Source: RUG472 sp045224495
GTDB taxonomy: Bacteria; Bacillota; Clostridia; Christensenellales; CAG-138
Direction of reading: 5' to 3'
Assembly: GCA_045224495.1 (NCBI GenBank)
Contig: JBGVAK010000193.1
Span: 1-39,731 of the forward strand
Length of the DNA stretch: 39,731 bases
Below the pieces are notes generated by a model. It saw nothing but the letters and a program-made list of their open reading frames with translations, ran no database searches and was not told the origin of the DNA. Shown here piece by piece: positions 37,279 through 39,731 of this stretch. Made by a program: the position numbers and the translations under genes. The stretch's first letter is position 1; each line of letters opens with the position of its first letter.

Positions 37279-38454
37279 ATGGCCTACGATTTTACCACGT
37301 TGCCCGATCGCTGGGACGCCGGCGCCTTCAAGTATCTGGAGATGCAAAAGAAGAAGCCGGACGTATCCCGGGACGCCGTGCCCCTGTCCGTGGCGGACAT
37401 GGAGTTTTTGGATCCGCCCCAGGTGGTGGAGGGGCTCAAGGACTACCTCGATCACAACGTCCTGGGCTACACCGGCCCCACGGACGCCTACTTCGCCGCG
37501 GTCCAAAGCTGGATGGAGCGGCGCCACGGGTTCAGGCCCAAGAAGGATTGGTTCATCACCAGCCCTGGCATCGTGCCCGCCCTCTTCGAGCTGGTGAAAG
37601 CCCTGACCGTCCCCGGGGACGGGGTGCTCATGCTGAGCCCGGTCTACCATCCCTTCCGCTTCTGTGCCCAGGAGCAGGGCCGGGAGGCCATCTTCTGCCC
37701 CCTTATCGAACGGGAGCGGACCTACGACATCGACTTCGAGCTGTTCGAGAAGCTGTGCGCCCAGCCCCGGGTGAAGCTGTTCCTTCTCTGCAGCCCCCAC
37801 AACCCCGTGGGCCGCATCTGGACAAGGGACGAGCTCCTGCGCCTCTCAGACATCTGCCTCAAACATGGCGTCCTCATGGTGGCCGACGAGATCCATGGGG
37901 ATCTGATCCTGCCTGGGTACACCTTCGTTTCCGTGGGCACCCTGCCGGAGCAGTATGTGAAGAACGCCATCCTCTGCACCGCCCCCAGCAAGACCTTCAA
38001 CCTGGCGGGCATGCAGTGCTCCAACCTGTTCGTGGCGGACGAGGGACTGCGGGCGAAGGTGAAGAAGGAGGGCCACTATCCCACCTTGACCGCCCTGGGC
38101 TACGAAAGCTGCCGTCTGGCCTACGATAGGGCCGAGCCCTGGCTGGACGAGCTGCTGACAGTCCTGGGGGAGAACAAGAAGCTGACGGAGGCGTATCTTG
38201 CCCAGAACGTTCCCGAGATCAAGCCCTTCGAGCTCATGGGCACCTACCTCATGTGGCTCGATTGCCGGGCCCTGGGCCTCGACAAGGACGGCCTGGAGAA
38301 GGCTATGATCGACGGGGAGCTGTTCTTCGACGAGGGGTATATCTTCGGCGAGGAAGGCGCGGGCTTTGAGCGCCTGAACCTGGCTTGCCCCACCTGGGTG
38401 CTGCAGAAGGCCCTGGACAAGCTGGCTGCCGTGGTCCGGAGGGTACAAAAGTGA
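37279..38454 (+). CDS. MalY/PatB-type PLP aminotransferase (C-S lyase)
   Basis: A 391-residue fold-type I PLP enzyme. Lys238 in TAPSKTFNLAGMQ holds PLP, Asn175 in CSPHNPVGRIW contacts the substrate carboxylate, and Asp203 in VADEIHGDLIL pairs with the pyridine nitrogen. The start, DFTTLPDRWDAGAFKYLEM, and VPLSVADMEF are typical of the MalY/PatB group. These are usually cystathionine beta-lyases or cysteine desulfhydrases, releasing pyruvate, ammonia and a thiol or sulfide. ATG follows CAGGAGG. Its stop overlaps the GTG start of pcp, so the two are translationally coupled. Confidence 0.88.
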   Translation: MAYDFTTLPDRWDAGAFKYLEMQKKKPDVSRDAVPLSVADMEFLDPPQVVEGLKDYLDHNVLGYTGPTDAYFAAVQSWMERRHGFRPKKDWFITSPGIVPALFELVKALTVPGDGVLMLSPVYHPFRFCAQEQGREAIFCPLIERERTYDIDFELFEKLCAQPRVKLFLLCSPHNPVGRIWTRDELLRLSDICLKHGVLMVADEIHGDLILPGYTFVSVGTLPEQYVKNAILCTAPSKTFNLAGMQCSNLFVADEGLRAKVKKEGHYPTLTALGYESCRLAYDRAEPWLDELLTVLGENKKLTEAYLAQNVPEIKPFELMGTYLMWLDCRALGLDKDGLEKAMIDGELFFDEGYIFGEEGAGFERLNLACPTWVLQKALDKLAAVVRRVQK

Positions 38455-39047
38455 GGCGGCTGCTGATCACCGGCTTTGCCCCCTTCGGCGGGGACAGGGT
38501 GAATCCGGCCCTGCAGGCGGTCCAGGCGCTGCCCGACACCGTAGGCCAGTGGCAGCTCTGCAAGCGGGAGATGCCCGTCACCTTCCGAGGCGCGCCCGAG
38601 GCCTTATATGCGGCTATGGAGGAGGTGGAGCCCGACGCGGTGCTCCTGATCGGTCTCGCTGCCAGCCGGGGCATGGTGACTCCGGAGCGGCAGGGGGTCA
38701 ACGAGATGGATGCCCGGATCCCGGACAACGAGGGGGCTCAGCCCCACAACGAGCCCATCGTCCCCGGCGGGCCGGAGATACTCTATTCCACCCTGCCCGT
38801 GGAGGACATGGTGGAGGCCATCCAGGCCGCCGGCGTCCCCGCCCGGCTATCAGAGGATGCGGGACGGTTCGTGTGCAACACCCTCCTGTATTCCGCCCTC
38901 TATCGATTGGAGCAGGCGGAGGACTCTATCCCCGCCGCCTTCATCCACGTGCCCGCCACACCGAAGCTGGCGGAAGGGAAGGATTGGCCCACCCTGACCC
39001 TGGATGAGATCGTGACGGCGCTCATAGCTGCAATAAAAGCTATTTGA
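38451..39047 (+). CDS. pcp: Pyroglutamyl-peptidase I
   Basis: A 198-residue cysteine peptidase (C15). The triad is Glu79 (PERQGVNEMDARIPD), Cys142 (AGRFVCNTLLYSAL) and His166 (FIHVPATP), the spacing found in Bacillus enzymes. It removes N-terminal pyroglutamate from peptides. The start is a GTG that overlaps the upstream TGA (GTGA) with GGAGGG eight bases ahead; earlier in-frame starts lie deep within the aminotransferase gene. With pepF and the C-S lyase nearby, it fits a peptide and amino-acid recycling role. Confidence 0.92.
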   Translation: MRRLLITGFAPFGGDRVNPALQAVQALPDTVGQWQLCKREMPVTFRGAPEALYAAMEEVEPDAVLLIGLAASRGMVTPERQGVNEMDARIPDNEGAQPHNEPIVPGGPEILYSTLPVEDMVEAIQAAGVPARLSEDAGRFVCNTLLYSALYRLEQAEDSIPAAFIHVPATPKLAEGKDWPTLTLDEIVTALIAAIKAI

Positions 39048-39070
39048 TCCAAAATACAAGACCAACAAAA

Positions 39071-39157
39071 AAGCTTAAGAGGGATCATGACGAATTCTTC
39101 TTAAGCTTCTCTTTTTTGCGCCGCTTTTCTTCTCTTCACCGAAGAGAAAAAAACGGC
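39071..39157 (+). repeat. Dispersed intergenic repeat, copy 4
   Basis: AAGCTTAAGA (39071-39080) pairs with TCTTAAGCTT (39099-39108), enclosing GGATCATGA as in copy 3. Then CTCTTTTTTGC and an imperfect hairpin GCCGCTTTTCTTCTCTTC (from 39120) / GAAGAGAAAAAAACGGC (to 39157), loop ACC. It separates convergent pcp and the DUF1846 gene. Confidence 0.75.
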
Positions 39158-39169
39158 AAAATAATCCAA

Positions 39170-39731
39170 TTATTTATGATACAGCTTCTTGGTCTGATAC
39201 ACGGGCTCGCAGGTCACGTGGACGCCCAGCTTCCGAAGGAGGTTCAAGTCCACCTCGGCCAGGATCACTGTGGAGTGCATCTCGCAGCCCTGCAGGTCGC
39301 TCAGGTGCTCCATGGCGATCTCCGCCGTGGGGTTGGTGGCGGCGCAGATACTGAGGGCCAGCAGCGTCTCGTCCGTATGGAGCCGGGGGTTGTGGTTCCC
39401 CAGGTGGTCCACCTTTAGATGCTGGATGGGCTCGATGATGACGGGGGAGATGAGCTTCATGTCGTGGCGGATGCCGCCCAGCTCCTTGAGCGCGTTCAAA
39501 AGCATGGCCGACGCCGCGCCCAGAAGGGGCGTGGACTTGCCCGTGACGATGCGTCCGTCCGGCAGTTCGATGGCGGCGGCGGGACCGCCGGTCTCCTGGG
39601 CCCGGGCGAGGGCAGGGGCCACGGGGGGCCGATCCTCCGCCTTTAGGCCCGCCTGCTTCATGAGGATGCGGAGCTTGTCCACCTCCTCGTCGGTGGTGAA
39701 GCCCTGCTTCTTGCTCATCTGGGCGGCGAAG
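39170..39731 (-). CDS. DUF1846 family protein, C-terminal part (partial)
   Basis: The last 186 or so residues of a longer protein (family members have about 500). The frame is open to the right edge, reading FAAQMSKKQGFTTDEEVDKL. Diagnostic stretches are IELPDGRIVTGKSTPLLGAA, GIRHDMKLISPVIIEPIQHLK, DHLGNHNPRLHTDETLLAL and EMHSTVILAEVDLNLLRKLGVHVTCEPVYQ. DUF1846 proteins have a P-loop-like domain in the missing N-terminal half and no established role. Internal methionines in this segment are not starts. Repeat copy 4 follows its stop and is likely its terminator. Confidence 0.85.
   Translation of the reverse strand, partial: FAAQMSKKQGFTTDEEVDKLRILMKQAGLKAEDRPPVAPALARAQETGGPAAAIELPDGRIVTGKSTPLLGAASAMLLNALKELGGIRHDMKLISPVIIEPIQHLKVDHLGNHNPRLHTDETLLALSICAATNPTAEIAMEHLSDLQGCEMHSTVILAEVDLNLLRKLGVHVTCEPVYQTKKLYHK

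Overview
The window reads as chromosomal DNA of a GC-rich anaerobic member of the Clostridia (Bacillota). Evidence: end of a lysine 5,6-aminomutase operon, a reverse rubrerythrin, ECF transport, a YolD/Y-family polymerase locus, VanW and UPF0735-ACT proteins, strong AGGAGG ribosome sites, consensus sigma-A promoters and intrinsic terminators. The genus cannot be fixed from sequence alone. Nearly all the DNA is ordinary dense coding sequence; two stretches (9.4-11.0 kb and 23.7-26.6 kb) are AT-rich and look acquired.

Layout. 1-1.5 kb: 3' end of kamD, then kamE and a DUF3842 gene (lysine fermentation). 1.5-5.7 kb: an ECF transporter S subunit behind a structured attenuator-like leader, zinc-ribbon and membrane proteins and a TPM-domain protein. 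5.7-11.1 kb: Asp/Glu racemase, a DUF5058 membrane pair, and an M20 peptidase whose 3' end is occupied by a 1.6-kb segment carrying one Vsr-like nuclease gene. 11.1-16.4 kb: YdcF-like protein, dCMP deaminase, tRNA-Arg(ACG) followed by a palindromic tRNA-end-bounded element, two small unknown genes, DUF554, a lipase-like hydrolase and a Na+/Ca2+ antiporter. 16.4-20.3 kb: threonine locus (ACT protein and hom leftward, thrC-thrH rightward). 20.3-23.6 kb: Y-family polymerase, flavodoxin-like protein, YolD-like protein, reverse rubrerythrin. 23.9-26.9 kb: AT-rich glycosyltransferase-like membrane protein and small membrane proteins. 26.9-34.2 kb: proC, vanW, trmL, rpmB, an rRNA methyltransferase, an XRE regulator, a SLOG protein, and the infC-rpmI-rplT operon. 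34.3-39.7 kb: TspO, oligoendopeptidase F, a MalY/PatB aminotransferase with pyroglutamyl peptidase, and the end of a DUF1846 gene.

Themes. Amino-acid and peptide metabolism dominates: lysine breakdown, racemisation, M20, PepF, Pcp, ProC, C-S lyase, threonine synthesis. The threonine locus carries thrH and no thrB, so homoserine phosphorylation probably uses phosphoserine as donor.

The most unusual signals are: (1) the nuclease insertion that leaves two copies of the M20 3' end, identical in protein but different at nine synonymous positions; (2) infC starting at AUC; (3) a four-copy family of intergenic inverted repeats; (4) an inverted 22-base copy of the tRNA-Arg 3' end bounding a palindromic element; (5) promoters placed so that transcription would start on the start codon (leaderless mRNAs).
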